From Sphingopyxis sp. BSN-002 (GTDB taxonomy: Bacteria > Pseudomonadota > Alphaproteobacteria > Sphingomonadales > Sphingomonadaceae): a DNA stretch of 64,000 bases. Made by a program: the position numbers and the translations under genes. Positions 27,929 through 37,487 of the stretch are shown here, piece after piece. The notes under the pieces are model-generated. The model was not told the DNA's origin, made no database searches, and saw only the letters and a list, made by a program, of their open reading frames with translations. Numbering within the stretch: position 1 is the stretch's first letter; each line of letters opens with the position of its first letter. The DNA lies in NCBI RefSeq assembly GCF_022024275.1, contig NZ_CP091804.1, positions 372,001 to 436,000 on the forward strand, read 5' to 3'.

Positions 27929-29386
27929 ATGCTGACGACCCACCCTTTCGACGACGACAAGCTCCGCGAGGAGTGTGGCGTCTTTGGTATTCACGGCGCC
28001 GAAAGCGCCGCCGCGGTTGTCGCGCTGGGCCTCCACGCCCTGCAGCATCGCGGACAGGAAGCTGCGGGCATTACGGCCTTCGACGGCAAGGATTTCCATA
28101 CGCATCGCGCAATGGGCCATGTCGCAGGCAATTTCGACCGCGACGACATCATGCGCCAGCTCGGCGGCGCATCGTCGATCGGCCATGTCCGCTATTCGAC
28201 GACCGGTGAAACCGCGCTCCGCAACGTCCAGCCGCTGTTCGCCGATCTCGCGACGGGCGGCTTTGCCGTTGCGCACAACGGCAATATCTCGAACGCGACG
28301 GCGCTGCGCAAAATCCTCGTCCGCCGCGGCTCGATCTTCCAGTCGACCAGCGACACCGAGGTGATCATCCACCTCGTCGCAACCTCCAACTACCGGACCC
28401 TGCTCGATCGCTTCATCGACGCGCTGAAGCAGGTCGAGGGCGCCTATTCGCTGATCTGCCTGACCGCGGAAGGCATGATCGGCTGCCGCGATCCGCTCGG
28501 CATCCGCCCGCTGGTCATCGGCAAGCTTGGCGATGCACATATCCTGGCATCCGAAACCGTCGCGCTGGACGTTGTCGGTGCCGAATTTGTTCGCTCGGTC
28601 GAGCCCGGCGAGCTTGTGATTATCCGCGACGGCGAGCTGACCTCGCACCGCCCCTTCGGCGAACGCGATCCGCGGCCGTGCATCTTCGAATATGTCTATT
28701 TCTCGCGCCCCGATTCGATCGTCGAGGGCACGAGCGTCTATTCGGTACGCAAGGCAATCGGCGCCGAACTCGCTCGCGAGAATCCCGTCGAAGCCGATCT
28801 CGTCATTCCCGTTCCCGATTCGGGCACGCCGGCTGCGCTCGGCTATGCGCAGGAATCGGGTATTCCCTTCGAACTCGGGATCATCCGCTCGCACTATGTC
28901 GGCCGCACCTTCATCCAGCCGGGCGACAAGGTCCGCCATCTCGGCGTCAAGCTGAAGCACAATGCCAATCGCGCCCTGATCGCGGGCAAGCGCGTCATCC
29001 TGATCGACGATTCGATCGTGCGCGGGACGACCAGCCTGAAAATCGTGCAGATGATGCGCGATGCGGGCGCGGCCGAAGTCCATATGCGGATCGCGAGCCC
29101 TCCGACCTCGCACAGTTGCTTCTATGGCGTCGACACGCCCGAACGCGCAAAACTGCTCGCCGCCCAGATGACTGTCGGCCAGATGGCCAACTTCATCAAC
29201 GCCGACAGCCTCGCCTTCCTGACGATCGACGGCCTGTATCGCGCGCTCGGCGAGGCCGACCGCAACGATCGCACGCCGCAATATTGCGACGCCTGCTTCA
29301 CGGGCGATTATCCGACGACACTGACCGACTTCGACGAGAATAGCGTCGACGATCAGTTTTCGTTGCTGGCCGAGCGGGTTGTCTGA
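27929..29386 (+). CDS. purF: Amidophosphoribosyltransferase
   Basis: This 485-residue enzyme performs the first committed step of purine synthesis, making phosphoribosylamine from PRPP and glutamine. The start LREECGVFGIHG shows that residues 1-15 are a propeptide removed to expose the N-terminal nucleophile Cys16. The second half has the PRPP loop VILIDDSIVRGTTSLK. Four cysteines for an iron-sulfur cluster are expected in the propeptide-bearing class; CDACFTGDYPT near the C-terminus fits that. A coupled SDR gene follows. Confidence 0.95.
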   Translation: MLTTHPFDDDKLREECGVFGIHGAESAAAVVALGLHALQHRGQEAAGITAFDGKDFHTHRAMGHVAGNFDRDDIMRQLGGASSIGHVRYSTTGETALRNVQPLFADLATGGFAVAHNGNISNATALRKILVRRGSIFQSTSDTEVIIHLVATSNYRTLLDRFIDALKQVEGAYSLICLTAEGMIGCRDPLGIRPLVIGKLGDAHILASETVALDVVGAEFVRSVEPGELVIIRDGELTSHRPFGERDPRPCIFEYVYFSRPDSIVEGTSVYSVRKAIGAELARENPVEADLVIPVPDSGTPAALGYAQESGIPFELGIIRSHYVGRTFIQPGDKVRHLGVKLKHNANRALIAGKRVILIDDSIVRGTTSLKIVQMMRDAGAAEVHMRIASPPTSHSCFYGVDTPERAKLLAAQMTVGQMANFINADSLAFLTIDGLYRALGEADRNDRTPQYCDACFTGDYPTTLTDFDENSVDDQFSLLAERVV

Positions 29387-29390
29387 CGAC

Positions 29391-30125
29391 ATGACCATGA
29401 TTTCTGAATACCTTGCGGGCCAGGTTGCCCTCGTTACGGGCGCGAGCCGCGGAATTGGCGAGGCGATCGCCTATTCGCTCGCGACACGCGGCGCCCATGT
29501 GGTGATCACGGCGCGTACCGCTGGCGGGCTCGAGGAACTTGAAGACCGCATCCACAACGCCGGTGGCAGCGCCACGATCGCGCCGCTGGACCTGACCGAC
29601 GGCGACAGCATCGCGCGCCTGGCGAGCGCAATGGCCGAGCGGTGGCAAAAGCTCGACATGCTTGTGCTCAATGCGGCGATGCTCGGCACGCTGACCCCCG
29701 TCGCCGCGATCGACGGCAAGGAATTCAACAGGCTGCTGACGCTGAACCTGATCGCGCAGCAGGCGTTGATCGCCAATTTCGACCCGCTGCTCCGCCGTTC
29801 GGACAGCGGCCGCCTTCTGGCGCTCTCGACGAGCGTCGCTCGCGAACCGCGTGCCTATTGGGGCGCCTATGCCGCCTCGAAAGCGGCGTTCGAAACGCTG
29901 GTGACGAGCTATGGCGCCGAGATGCGCAACATCTCGACCGTACGGACCGCGATTCTCGACCCCGGCGGCACGCGCACCCAGATGCGCGCGCGCGCCTATC
30001 CGGGCGAGGATCCGCAGAGCATCAAGGATCCGGAGGCGGTTGGCGAGTATGTCGCGAAGCTGATGGTCGAAGGCTTCGACAGCACCGCATTCCATGCGCT
30101 GCCCAAGGTGATGGTGGACGCTTAA
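29391..30125 (+). CDS. SDR-family oxidoreductase
   Basis: This 244-residue protein has the Rossmann motif TGASRGIGEA near residue 15, the NAA motif in LVLNAAMLG, and the catalytic Ser-Tyr-Lys (LSTSV, then YAASKAA). The substrate is unknown. It starts 4 bases after the purF stop, so it shares its transcript; ATG 29397 two codons later is an alternative start. Its presence after purF is common in sphingomonads, I believe, but without a known role. Confidence 0.87.
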   Translation: MTMISEYLAGQVALVTGASRGIGEAIAYSLATRGAHVVITARTAGGLEELEDRIHNAGGSATIAPLDLTDGDSIARLASAMAERWQKLDMLVLNAAMLGTLTPVAAIDGKEFNRLLTLNLIAQQALIANFDPLLRRSDSGRLLALSTSVAREPRAYWGAYAASKAAFETLVTSYGAEMRNISTVRTAILDPGGTRTQMRARAYPGEDPQSIKDPEAVGEYVAKLMVEGFDSTAFHALPKVMVDA

Positions 30126-30185
30126 CCCGTTCTTTGCATATCTGTGCCAATTGCGGGCATGAATCGCGTTGGCAAAGGTACAGGA

Positions 30186-30575
30186 ATGAAGAGCAATATC
30201 GTGCGATCTGCGATTGCAGCCGTGGCCGGAATCCTGGTCGCCTTCGTCCTGCTTTGGCTTGCCCAATATGCCGGTAGCGAGATCGCGCCTGCCGAATTCG
30301 ATGTCGATACGGGCGAAATCCTGATTCCGCTGGGGTCGACGATCGCGCTGATCGTCGGCTGGTTCGTCGGAACCTTCGGCGGAGCATGGCTCGCGATGCG
30401 CGTTTCGAACGGCAGCGGACCCGGCTGGATCGTGGCCGGTGCGGTGATCGGCGCCGCGGTCTATAGTGCGGCCGATTACTCGGACACATGGTGGATCATG
30501 GCGCTCGGCGTCGTCGTTCCGCTGATCGCGGCATGGGCCGCACAGCGGGCGGCGGGCACGGCGCCCGCCGCCTGA
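30186..30575 (+). CDS. Small membrane protein of unknown function
   Basis: This 129-residue protein has about four membrane segments (near residues 8-25, 46-66, 78-96 and 102-121). No family recognised. I chose ATG 30186, which follows an ACAGGA ribosome site; an in-frame start at 30144 would add 14 unhydrophobic residues. The end of the gene folds into a GC-rich hairpin. Confidence 0.72.
   Translation: MKSNIVRSAIAAVAGILVAFVLLWLAQYAGSEIAPAEFDVDTGEILIPLGSTIALIVGWFVGTFGGAWLAMRVSNGSGPGWIVAGAVIGAAVYSAADYSDTWWIMALGVVVPLIAAWAAQRAAGTAPAA
30548..30572 (+). terminator. GC-rich hairpin at a convergent junction
   Basis: GGCGGCGGGC (30548-30557) pairs perfectly with GCCCGCCGCC (30563-30572) over a 5-base loop. 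It lies inside the last codons of the membrane gene and just before the stop of the convergent serine hydrolase gene. There is no T-tract, so intrinsic termination is uncertain. Confidence 0.35.
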
Positions 30576-30578
30576 GCC

Positions 30579-31748
30579 CTACTTTCCGGCTTCCCTGTCC
30601 ACGGCCGCCTGCACGGCCTTGTAGAACGCTTCGCGCGCCTTGCCGACGCCCTCGGGATCGGTTGCGGTGGGCCAGTTGCCGTTCGAGGCGATGATCAGCT
30701 TGCGCTTCGGATCGATGAAAATCCCCTGCCCGAAAATGCCCTGCGCGGCAAAGCTGCCATCGTCGTTCGTCCACCATTGATAGCCGTAACCGCGTCCCGG
30801 AAGGTCGATGTCGGCCTGTTTGGTGGTCGCGGACGTAAGCCAATCGTCGGGCAGGACCTTCTGCCCGCCGGCAACGCCGCCGTTCAGGATGAACTGGCCG
30901 AGGCGCGCGTAATCCCTCAGGCTCGCCGAAATGCAGCAGCCGCTGATCTCATGCCCCGTCGGGCCGAGCATCCACACCGCATCCTGCTCCATGCCGAAGG
31001 GCTTCCAGACCTTTTCGGACAGATATTCGGACAGCGTCTTGCCCGTCGCGCTGGACACGAGGACGCCGATCAGGTTCGTCTCGCCGGTCTTGTAGACCCA
31101 CTTCGACCCTGCGGGCGCTTCGCGCGGCAAGGTCTTCATATAGCTGACCGTTACATCCTCGCCTGCGACCGGCTTTTGCAGGTTGAACTGCGCGACGTCG
31201 GACTTGGGGTCGGTATAATCCTCGTTCCATTTGACGCCCGAGGTCATCGTCAACAGCTGGCGAACGCTGACATCGTCATAGGCGGAGCCCTTGAGGCCCG
31301 GAATATAGGCCGTGACCTTGTCGTCGAGGCTCTTGATATAGCCGTCCTTCACCGCTGCGCCGACGAGCGTCGAGGTAAAGCTCTTCGCAACCGAAAAACT
31401 CGTCCAGCGCCCCGCAGCGTCATAGCCGAGCGCATATTTCTCGAGCCGGATCTTGCCGTCCTGGACGATGATAAGCCCGGCGTTGCGCTGTTTCGCCATA
31501 TGTGCGTCGATATCGAGGCCGAGGTCGATCGGCGCCCCCTGCGGCAGCGGATAGACGGCCCCTCCTGCCCTGATCGTGTTGACGACAACCTTGGGAACGG
31601 TCTCCATCGTACGGAAAGCGGTATCGCGTTGGTCCTGGCTCCAGAACAGCACATTCAGATCCTTTGGCAAAGTGTCGGTCGTCTGCGAGGTTGCGGGAAC
31701 GCTGCCCGCAGCCGCGCAGAGTAGCGCGGCCGCCAGAAATCTTCGCAT
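30579..31748 (-). CDS. Exported serine hydrolase (class C beta-lactamase/EstB-like)
   Basis: This 389-residue protein has a signal peptide (cleavage about residue 20) and a beta-lactamase/transpeptidase fold. SVAK at 119-122 gives the nucleophile Ser119 and Lys122; YKTGETN is the probable Tyr motif and GYGYQWW lies in the C-terminal part. Such proteins are usually esterases or peptidases rather than true beta-lactamases. I chose ATG 31748, preceded by GGAGGGG. It is just downstream of cfa on the same strand, 19 bp away. Confidence 0.85.
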   Translation of the reverse strand: MRRFLAAALLCAAAGSVPATSQTTDTLPKDLNVLFWSQDQRDTAFRTMETVPKVVVNTIRAGGAVYPLPQGAPIDLGLDIDAHMAKQRNAGLIIVQDGKIRLEKYALGYDAAGRWTSFSVAKSFTSTLVGAAVKDGYIKSLDDKVTAYIPGLKGSAYDDVSVRQLLTMTSGVKWNEDYTDPKSDVAQFNLQKPVAGEDVTVSYMKTLPREAPAGSKWVYKTGETNLIGVLVSSATGKTLSEYLSEKVWKPFGMEQDAVWMLGPTGHEISGCCISASLRDYARLGQFILNGGVAGGQKVLPDDWLTSATTKQADIDLPGRGYGYQWWTNDDGSFAAQGIFGQGIFIDPKRKLIIASNGNWPTATDPEGVGKAREAFYKAVQAAVDREAGK

Positions 31749-31767
31749 GAACCTTTCCCCTCCGTTT

Positions 31768-33048
31768 TCAGGCAGTCTTTTCGAGTGTAACCTGTGCGAC
31801 GTCGATGCCGCCGCCACGGAAACCGCCTTCGCAATATTGCAGATAATAGCGCCACAGGCGCACGAAACGATCGTCGAAGCCCGCCGGAAGCCGGTTTGCG
31901 GCTACAGCCGCATCAAAGCGTTCGCGCCATTGGCGGAGCGTCTCCGCATAACAGCCGCCGAAACGCCGCACATCGCGCCACGTAAGCCCGCGCTCCTCGG
32001 CCAGAGCCCTGAAACGGCTTTCGGAGATCAGGCAGCCGCCCGGAAAGATATAGGCCTGGATGAAGTCGGTACTCGCCGCATAGCGTTCGAACAGCGCATC
32101 GCTGATCAGGATATACTGGATCGCCGCGCGGCCGCCGGGTCGGAGCAGGTGTGCGATCGTGTCGAGATAGGCGGGCCAATAGGCCTGCCCCACCGCCTCG
32201 ACCATCTCGACGCTGGCAATCGCGTCATAGGGGCCGCGCGCATCGCGATAGTCGCAAAGCTCGATCCGGGAACGTCCGGTAAGGTCGGTTTCCTCCAGCC
32301 GCCCCTGCGCTATTTCGGCCTGCGCGGGCGAGAGCGTTATGCCGGTATAAAGAACGTCATGCCGCTCGACGGCACGCTCGGCAAGCGCCCCCCAGCCGCA
32401 ACCGATTTCGAGCAGGCGGCTGCCCGACCGGAGATCCAGCCGGTCGAGAACCGCGTCCAGCTTCGCTGTCTGCGCTTCCTCGATCGTCATGCCGGCATCG
32501 GTGAAAAGCGCGCTCGAATAATTCATCCCGCTATCGAGCCAGAGGCGGTAGAAGTCGTTGCCAAGATCATAGTGCGCATGGATGTTGCGGCGCGCGCCGG
32601 CCCGGCTGTTCCGGTTCAGAAAGTGCGACAACCGGTTCAGCCAGCGCAGCGGCCCGCGCGAGCGCCCGGCATTGCCCAGCGTCTCGCCGTTCCGCATGAA
32701 AAGGTCGAACAGCGGAACGGGGTCCGGCGAGGACCATTCGCCGGCTTCCCACGCACGATACCAGCCCACGGAACCCGATAGCGCGAGCCGGACCAGCGCC
32801 GCCCAATGGTGAAGATGGACGACCGCAGTCGGCCCCTTCCCGCGGCCGCCGAGGATGCGCACGCTGCCGTCGGGCAGATGCCCTTCGAGCGTGCCGAACG
32901 CGAGACCATTGTCGATCTTGTCGAGCTGGCCGTGGAAGAAGCCTTCGGGCAGGCGCGCCATGAGTCGCGCAAGCCCCCCGCCCGAGCGGAAGGCCCGGTC
33001 TGCGCGTAGCAACTCCTTGCCGCGGCGGGGACTGACATGCGTGTTCAT
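31768..33048 (-). CDS. cfa: Cyclopropane-fatty-acyl-phospholipid synthase family methyltransferase
   Basis: This 426-residue protein uses S-adenosylmethionine to methylenate unsaturated acyl chains in membrane lipids. The central EIGCGWGALAE is the SAM motif, and YDAIASVEMVEAVGQ and GGRAAIQYIL are family features. I chose ATG 33048; an upstream in-frame TTG would be less likely. It sits directly after the photolyase gene on the same strand, 35 bp apart, so they may form an operon with a stress role. Confidence 0.9.
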   Translation of the reverse strand: MNTHVSPRRGKELLRADRAFRSGGGLARLMARLPEGFFHGQLDKIDNGLAFGTLEGHLPDGSVRILGGRGKGPTAVVHLHHWAALVRLALSGSVGWYRAWEAGEWSSPDPVPLFDLFMRNGETLGNAGRSRGPLRWLNRLSHFLNRNSRAGARRNIHAHYDLGNDFYRLWLDSGMNYSSALFTDAGMTIEEAQTAKLDAVLDRLDLRSGSRLLEIGCGWGALAERAVERHDVLYTGITLSPAQAEIAQGRLEETDLTGRSRIELCDYRDARGPYDAIASVEMVEAVGQAYWPAYLDTIAHLLRPGGRAAIQYILISDALFERYAASTDFIQAYIFPGGCLISESRFRALAEERGLTWRDVRRFGGCYAETLRQWRERFDAAVAANRLPAGFDDRFVRLWRYYLQYCEGGFRGGGIDVAQVTLEKTA

Positions 33049-33083
33049 ACCCACGTCCTGCCGCAAATGCGGCGCTCTGACAA

Positions 33084-34469
33084 TCAGTTGTCGTGCGCCT
33101 TCATGACGTCATACGCCGCGAGCGCGCGGGCGCGGGCCTCGCGATGCCCAATGATTTTCGCAGGATAGGTATCGGGCCGCCGGCCAGCCTCATCGGGATC
33201 GTGGATTGCCCGGTCGTCGAGATGGGCGAGTTCAGGCACCCAGTCGCGAATATAGTCCGCCGCCTCGAACTTCTCCGACTGCGTCAGGGGCGCCATGATG
33301 CGCGGGAACATGTTCGAGTCGACGCCGGTCCCCGCGACCCACTGCCAGTTGACGCTGTTGTTGCCATAGTCGGCGTCGACCAGCGTATCCCAGAACCATT
33401 GTTCGCCTTGGCGCCAATCAATCAGCAGATGCTTGATGAGGAAACTGGCCGCTATCATGCGCACCCGATTGTGCATCCAGCCGGTTGCCCAGAGCTGGCG
33501 CATCCCGGCATCGACGATCGGATAGCCGGTCTGTCCGCGCTGCCAGCGTTTCAGGTCGTCGTCAGCCTGCCTTCCCGTGCGCCACGGCATATGATCGAAG
33601 CCCTCGCGTGCGCTTCGACCGCCATAATCCGGAAATTGCAGGATGATATTCTGCGCATAGTCGCGCCAACCGACTTCGGAGAGAAAGACGTCGACCGAGC
33701 CCCCAGCATCCGCAAGGCGGTGCCAGATATGGGCAGGCGACACTTCCCCGAAATGCAGGTGCGGCGACAGGCGCGAACTTCCCTCTTCTGACGGCAGATT
33801 GCGGCGCCTGTCATAGTCGGGCGCTCCGTCGACGAAATCGGTGACGCGTTCGCGGGCACCCGCCTCGCCCGGCGTCCATTCGGCGGCGAAGCCCTTGGCC
33901 CAATCCGGGTTCGACGGGAGCAGATCCCAGTCGACGAGACTGTCCGATTTTGGCCATTTTTCGGGGACCTCGATCTTGCGAGGCCGGTTGGTTGCAGCGG
34001 AAGGCGGCATCCGTTCCTTCAATGCGCGCCAGAAGGGCGTGTAGATCTTGTAGAGTCCGCCGCTGCCCGTCGTCACCGCCCCCGGCGGCGCGAGATAATT
34101 ACCGTCGTGGCAGACGAGATCGAGTTGCTTTGCGACCGCACGCTCGGCATTGCGCCACCACGGCTCATAGTGGCGGAGGCAATGCACCTGCGTTGCGCCC
34201 GTTTCCCTTGCGATGTCAGCCAGTTGTTCATCGCATTTGCCGCGACGTAGAATCAGCCGTGATCCCTTCTCGCGCAGGCTTTCATCGAGACTGGCGAGGC
34301 TATGATGCAGCCACCAGCGCGATGCCGCGCCCATTGCGCGATGCTTCGGCGTTTCATCGTCGAGGATATAGACCGGGACGACCGGACCCGCCGCTGCGGC
34401 CGCTGCAAGCGCGGCCTGATCCGACAGGCGAAGGTCGCGGCGAAACCAGACGATCGTCGGCGCGATCAT
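33084..34469 (-). CDS. phrB: Deoxyribodipyrimidine photolyase
   Basis: This 461-residue flavoprotein repairs cyclobutane pyrimidine dimers with blue light. It opens with TIVWFRRDLRLSDQAAL, has the FAD-binding region ending QWVAGTGVDSNMFPRIM and the C-terminal YPAKIIGHREARARAL. The tryptophans of the electron chain are in DWRQGEQWFWDTLVDADY and nearby. It is overlapped by 4 bp at its start by the stop of the DUF457-like gene upstream, so the two are coupled. Confidence 0.93.
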   Translation of the reverse strand: MIAPTIVWFRRDLRLSDQAALAAAAAAGPVVPVYILDDETPKHRAMGAASRWWLHHSLASLDESLREKGSRLILRRGKCDEQLADIARETGATQVHCLRHYEPWWRNAERAVAKQLDLVCHDGNYLAPPGAVTTGSGGLYKIYTPFWRALKERMPPSAATNRPRKIEVPEKWPKSDSLVDWDLLPSNPDWAKGFAAEWTPGEAGARERVTDFVDGAPDYDRRRNLPSEEGSSRLSPHLHFGEVSPAHIWHRLADAGGSVDVFLSEVGWRDYAQNIILQFPDYGGRSAREGFDHMPWRTGRQADDDLKRWQRGQTGYPIVDAGMRQLWATGWMHNRVRMIAASFLIKHLLIDWRQGEQWFWDTLVDADYGNNSVNWQWVAGTGVDSNMFPRIMAPLTQSEKFEAADYIRDWVPELAHLDDRAIHDPDEAGRRPDTYPAKIIGHREARARALAAYDVMKAHDN

Positions 34470-35419
34470 TCGGATGGGCTTGCGGTGTCAGGCTTCGTCA
34501 CACGAACGGTAAAGCGGTCACGCGCCAAAGGTTGCATGTAGCGCTGGTCGCGCAGCACGATCGCGTCACCATCGGGTTCGAGGACCGGCATCCGTGTCCA
34601 GAACAGGAAAGCACGTGCAGCGGGGTCGCCCTTGCTCCATAGCGCAACGCGCGGATCGTCCATTCCCGTCGGTTTACCGCTGATATCCAGATTGCCCCCT
34701 ACGCCCGGCGTGAAGGACCCGCTGCCGTAACGATCAGCGTCGCGCCAGAAGACGTCGCGCGTCCAGAAGGCAAGCGGCGGCGGGCTCGCGACGACGAGCG
34801 GGTCCTTGTGCCCGCTGGCGATCAGCGCCGCAGTAGTTGTGCGCTCCGCCGCGCCGGTGATCAGACCATTCGCGAAAATGTAGGCGCAGACGGCAGTGAA
34901 GCCGATCCACGCCGGGCGCGTCCAGTTCGCACCTCCCTGCCGTTCACGGCGCAACGACAGCCACACCGACACGCCGAGCGCCAGCCATATCCACAGGTCG
35001 ATGATGAACAGCGTATCGCCATAAAACCAGCGATGGCTGAATGGTTCGAGCAGGCGAACGCCGTAATTGTTGAGCCAGTCGAGCGCCGGGTGGCTGAGAC
35101 AACCTATATAGGCGAGCGCGAGCAGCCAGCCCTTGTCGATCGGCAGGCGCCCTGCGGGCCGCTTCCCTCGCCGATCCTGCCAGCGGTCGAAAGCGATCAT
35201 CAGCGCCCAGAGGATCAGCGGCAGCACGAGCAGCGCAATCGGCCCATGAGTAATCCCGCGCCGCATCGACAGCGATTCGACGCCATAAACCGCACATGCG
35301 GCGTCGATATCGGGCAGGTTCGCCGCGATGATCAGCGTCGGCATCGCAAGGCCGGTTTTCTTCTTGAGCCCGATCTGTCCGAGAATTGCGCCAACGAGGC
35401 TGTGCGTCAGATTGTCCAA
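34466..35419 (-). CDS. Membrane-bound metal-dependent hydrolase, YdjM/DUF457 type
   Basis: This 317-residue protein begins MDNLTHSLVGAILGQIGL, typical of the YbcI/YdjM group, with AANLPDID for a metal site and GITHGPIALL and SHPALDW as the other histidine motifs. About five membrane helices follow in the first 190 residues; the last 120 residues are soluble. The family's role is not clear; some act on membrane or nucleotide substrates. It overlaps the photolyase by an ATGA junction, which suggests a stress or repair link only by position. Confidence 0.85.
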   Translation of the reverse strand: MDNLTHSLVGAILGQIGLKKKTGLAMPTLIIAANLPDIDAACAVYGVESLSMRRGITHGPIALLVLPLILWALMIAFDRWQDRRGKRPAGRLPIDKGWLLALAYIGCLSHPALDWLNNYGVRLLEPFSHRWFYGDTLFIIDLWIWLALGVSVWLSLRRERQGGANWTRPAWIGFTAVCAYIFANGLITGAAERTTTAALIASGHKDPLVVASPPPLAFWTRDVFWRDADRYGSGSFTPGVGGNLDISGKPTGMDDPRVALWSKGDPAARAFLFWTRMPVLEPDGDAIVLRDQRYMQPLARDRFTVRVTKPDTASPSE

Positions 35420-35448
35420 ATTTTCTCACCCAGAAACGCGCGATCGGT

Positions 35449-36453
35449 TCACCGTCGACCCGACAGGCTTACCGGATAGCAGCGATCGCCCGCCTCGTTG
35501 AGCTTGAAATCAGGTCTCGCCTGAAGTCGATAATGGTCGACCAACATCTGAGGCAGGCAGAAACGACCATTGCTCGCGTCAGTCTTCCACTGGATGTAAT
35601 AATAATCGGCATCGGTCTGCTCGATCACCGCGAGCCAGCGTCCGCCTTCGACCCAGCGAACCGCATGGGCACCGATCTGCTTGAATTTGGCGGCGCGCCA
35701 GTCGGGGTCGACATTGGCGCTTCCACCATATTCGCGCACAACGGCCCCCGGGTGGATCACGATGCTGGCACCCAGACAGATGCTTTCCGGATCGGGGTCA
35801 GGCTCGCAATACCAGTCGCCGTTCGGATAGCCGCGCTCCGTCTCGATCAGCGCAAGAATGACGGGTCCCGAACTGCCTTCGGGTTCAAGTGTAAAGCGTG
35901 CGCCATCTTCCGGTTTCCGGAGATCGGCGGAGCCGATCGCAGATGCAGGCACCGCGATCGTCCTCGTCGAGGAGACGACGGGCGGCGTGGCCGCGCATAT
36001 TTGATTATCGTCGACGGCGATGTCGGCACCGGTCGGGTGAAAGTCGAGCGGTTCGAACTCGAGCCGGCTCATGCAGGCGCGCCCGCCGCTTTGCGACGCG
36101 CGCATGAAGGCCCGCACATATTTGCTGCCGTCCTCCCGGTTTTCGACAATCATCATCATTGGCTGATCGCGAAGCCGCAGGTGGGTGGCAATCGCCGCAC
36201 CGAATTTCTCGCCCACTTCGGGTCCGGCCAACGTCCTCCCCTGGATGAAAGATCCGAACGACAGATTGTCGACGCAAACCGTTGCCTCCGGACAAGGCAG
36301 CGCAATCGTCGACTGAGCCGAATCCACCGCCTGCGCCACGACGAGCGAATAGGACTGGCGCGGGGCCGGAGCTTGCTGCGCACCCGATGATGGCGCGGCG
36401 AACATCAAAAGAGCGGCGGAGCAAAGCGTCAGCTTTGCCCGCCCTGGCCTCAC
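35449..36453 (-). CDS. Exported hypothetical protein coupled to korB
   Basis: This 334-residue protein has a signal peptide (LCSAALLMFAAPSSGAQQ, cleavage about residue 25) and ten or so cysteines spread along the chain, so a disulfide-bonded periplasmic protein is likely. I do not recognise any domain. It starts at GTG overlapping the korB stop (GTGA), which places it last in the kor operon although its location (periplasm) is unlike that of KorAB. Confidence 0.7.
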   Translation of the reverse strand: MRPGRAKLTLCSAALLMFAAPSSGAQQAPAPRQSYSLVVAQAVDSAQSTIALPCPEATVCVDNLSFGSFIQGRTLAGPEVGEKFGAAIATHLRLRDQPMMMIVENREDGSKYVRAFMRASQSGGRACMSRLEFEPLDFHPTGADIAVDDNQICAATPPVVSSTRTIAVPASAIGSADLRKPEDGARFTLEPEGSSGPVILALIETERGYPNGDWYCEPDPDPESICLGASIVIHPGAVVREYGGSANVDPDWRAAKFKQIGAHAVRWVEGGRWLAVIEQTDADYYYIQWKTDASNGRFCLPQMLVDHYRLQARPDFKLNEAGDRCYPVSLSGRR

Positions 36454-37487
36454 AGTTCGGGACCGCCTTCGGTCACCGTCCAGGTTTGCCCCTTTTTCAG
36501 CAGGTTCTGGAGGTTCGCCGTCTTGCCTTCGGCCGCCGCCTTGTTCTGGCGGACGACGTCGGCCTCGAAGGTCGGGCGCGGGTCGTCATAGAGCACGCCC
36601 AGCGCCATCGGGAACTCGCCGAAGCGCATCTCGACGAGCATATGCGCGACGCTGCGATTCGTCACATCATGGACGATCACACCCGCAGCTTCCCAGTCGC
36701 CGTCGACGACGTCGACCGTCTTCAGGTGAAGCTCTTCTGCGTCGAGCGCGATGCCCTTGGTGCCCTTGGCATAGAGCATCGGCTCACCCTGCTTCAGCCA
36801 GAGCTGACGGTCCTCGGCACCCTTCGGCGCTGCGAAATCCTCGAACACATCCTTGTTGTAGACGATGCAGTTCTGGAAAATCTCGATGAAGGCCGCACCC
36901 TTGTGGGCATGCGCCGCCTTCAGCACGTTCGGCAGTTCCTTCGACACGTCAAAGCCGCGCGCGACGAAGCGTGCCCCGGCGCCAAGCGCAAACGCCGCGG
37001 GCTGCGCCGGGCGATCGACCGAGCCATAGGGCGTCGACGGGCTGGTCGTCCCGACGCGGCTGGTAGGCGAGTACTGCCCTTTGGTCAGGCCATAGATCTC
37101 GTTGTTGAACAGCATGATCTGGCAATCGAGATTGCGGCGGATCAGGTGCATCGTGTGGTTGCCGCCGATCGACAGCCCGTCGCCGTCGCCGGTGACGATC
37201 CAGATGTCGAGGTTCGGGTTGGCAAGCTTCAGCCCCGTGGCGAACGCGGGCGCGCGGCCGTGGATCGTATGGAAGCCATAGGTTTCCATATAATAGGGGA
37301 AGCGCGACGAGCAGCCGATGCCGCTGATGAACACGGTATTCTCGGGCGCCGTGCCGATTTCGGGCATCGTGCGCTGCACCGCCTTCAGGATCGCATAGTC
37401 GCCGCAGCCCGGGCACCAGCGGACTTCCTGATCGGTTTCCCAATCCTTGAGCGTCGTGGTGCGCGCGATGGTGGTCATCTCGTTCAT
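36450..37487 (-). CDS. korB: 2-oxoglutarate:ferredoxin oxidoreductase, beta subunit
   Basis: This 345-residue subunit binds thiamine diphosphate. RWCPGCGDYAILKAV (residues 23-37) and the TPP signature VTGDGDGLSIGGNHTMHL are conserved with KorB of the two-subunit alpha-keto acid:ferredoxin oxidoreductases. With KorA it oxidises a 2-oxoacid with CoA, likely 2-oxoglutarate; pyruvate is the alternative. The start overlaps the korA stop by 4 bp. Confidence 0.93.
   Translation of the reverse strand: MNEMTTIARTTTLKDWETDQEVRWCPGCGDYAILKAVQRTMPEIGTAPENTVFISGIGCSSRFPYYMETYGFHTIHGRAPAFATGLKLANPNLDIWIVTGDGDGLSIGGNHTMHLIRRNLDCQIMLFNNEIYGLTKGQYSPTSRVGTTSPSTPYGSVDRPAQPAAFALGAGARFVARGFDVSKELPNVLKAAHAHKGAAFIEIFQNCIVYNKDVFEDFAAPKGAEDRQLWLKQGEPMLYAKGTKGIALDAEELHLKTVDVVDGDWEAAGVIVHDVTNRSVAHMLVEMRFGEFPMALGVLYDDPRPTFEADVVRQNKAAAEGKTANLQNLLKKGQTWTVTEGGPEL

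Noticed and set aside
27797..29398. 533-residue minus-strand open frame
   Set aside because: Antisense to purF.
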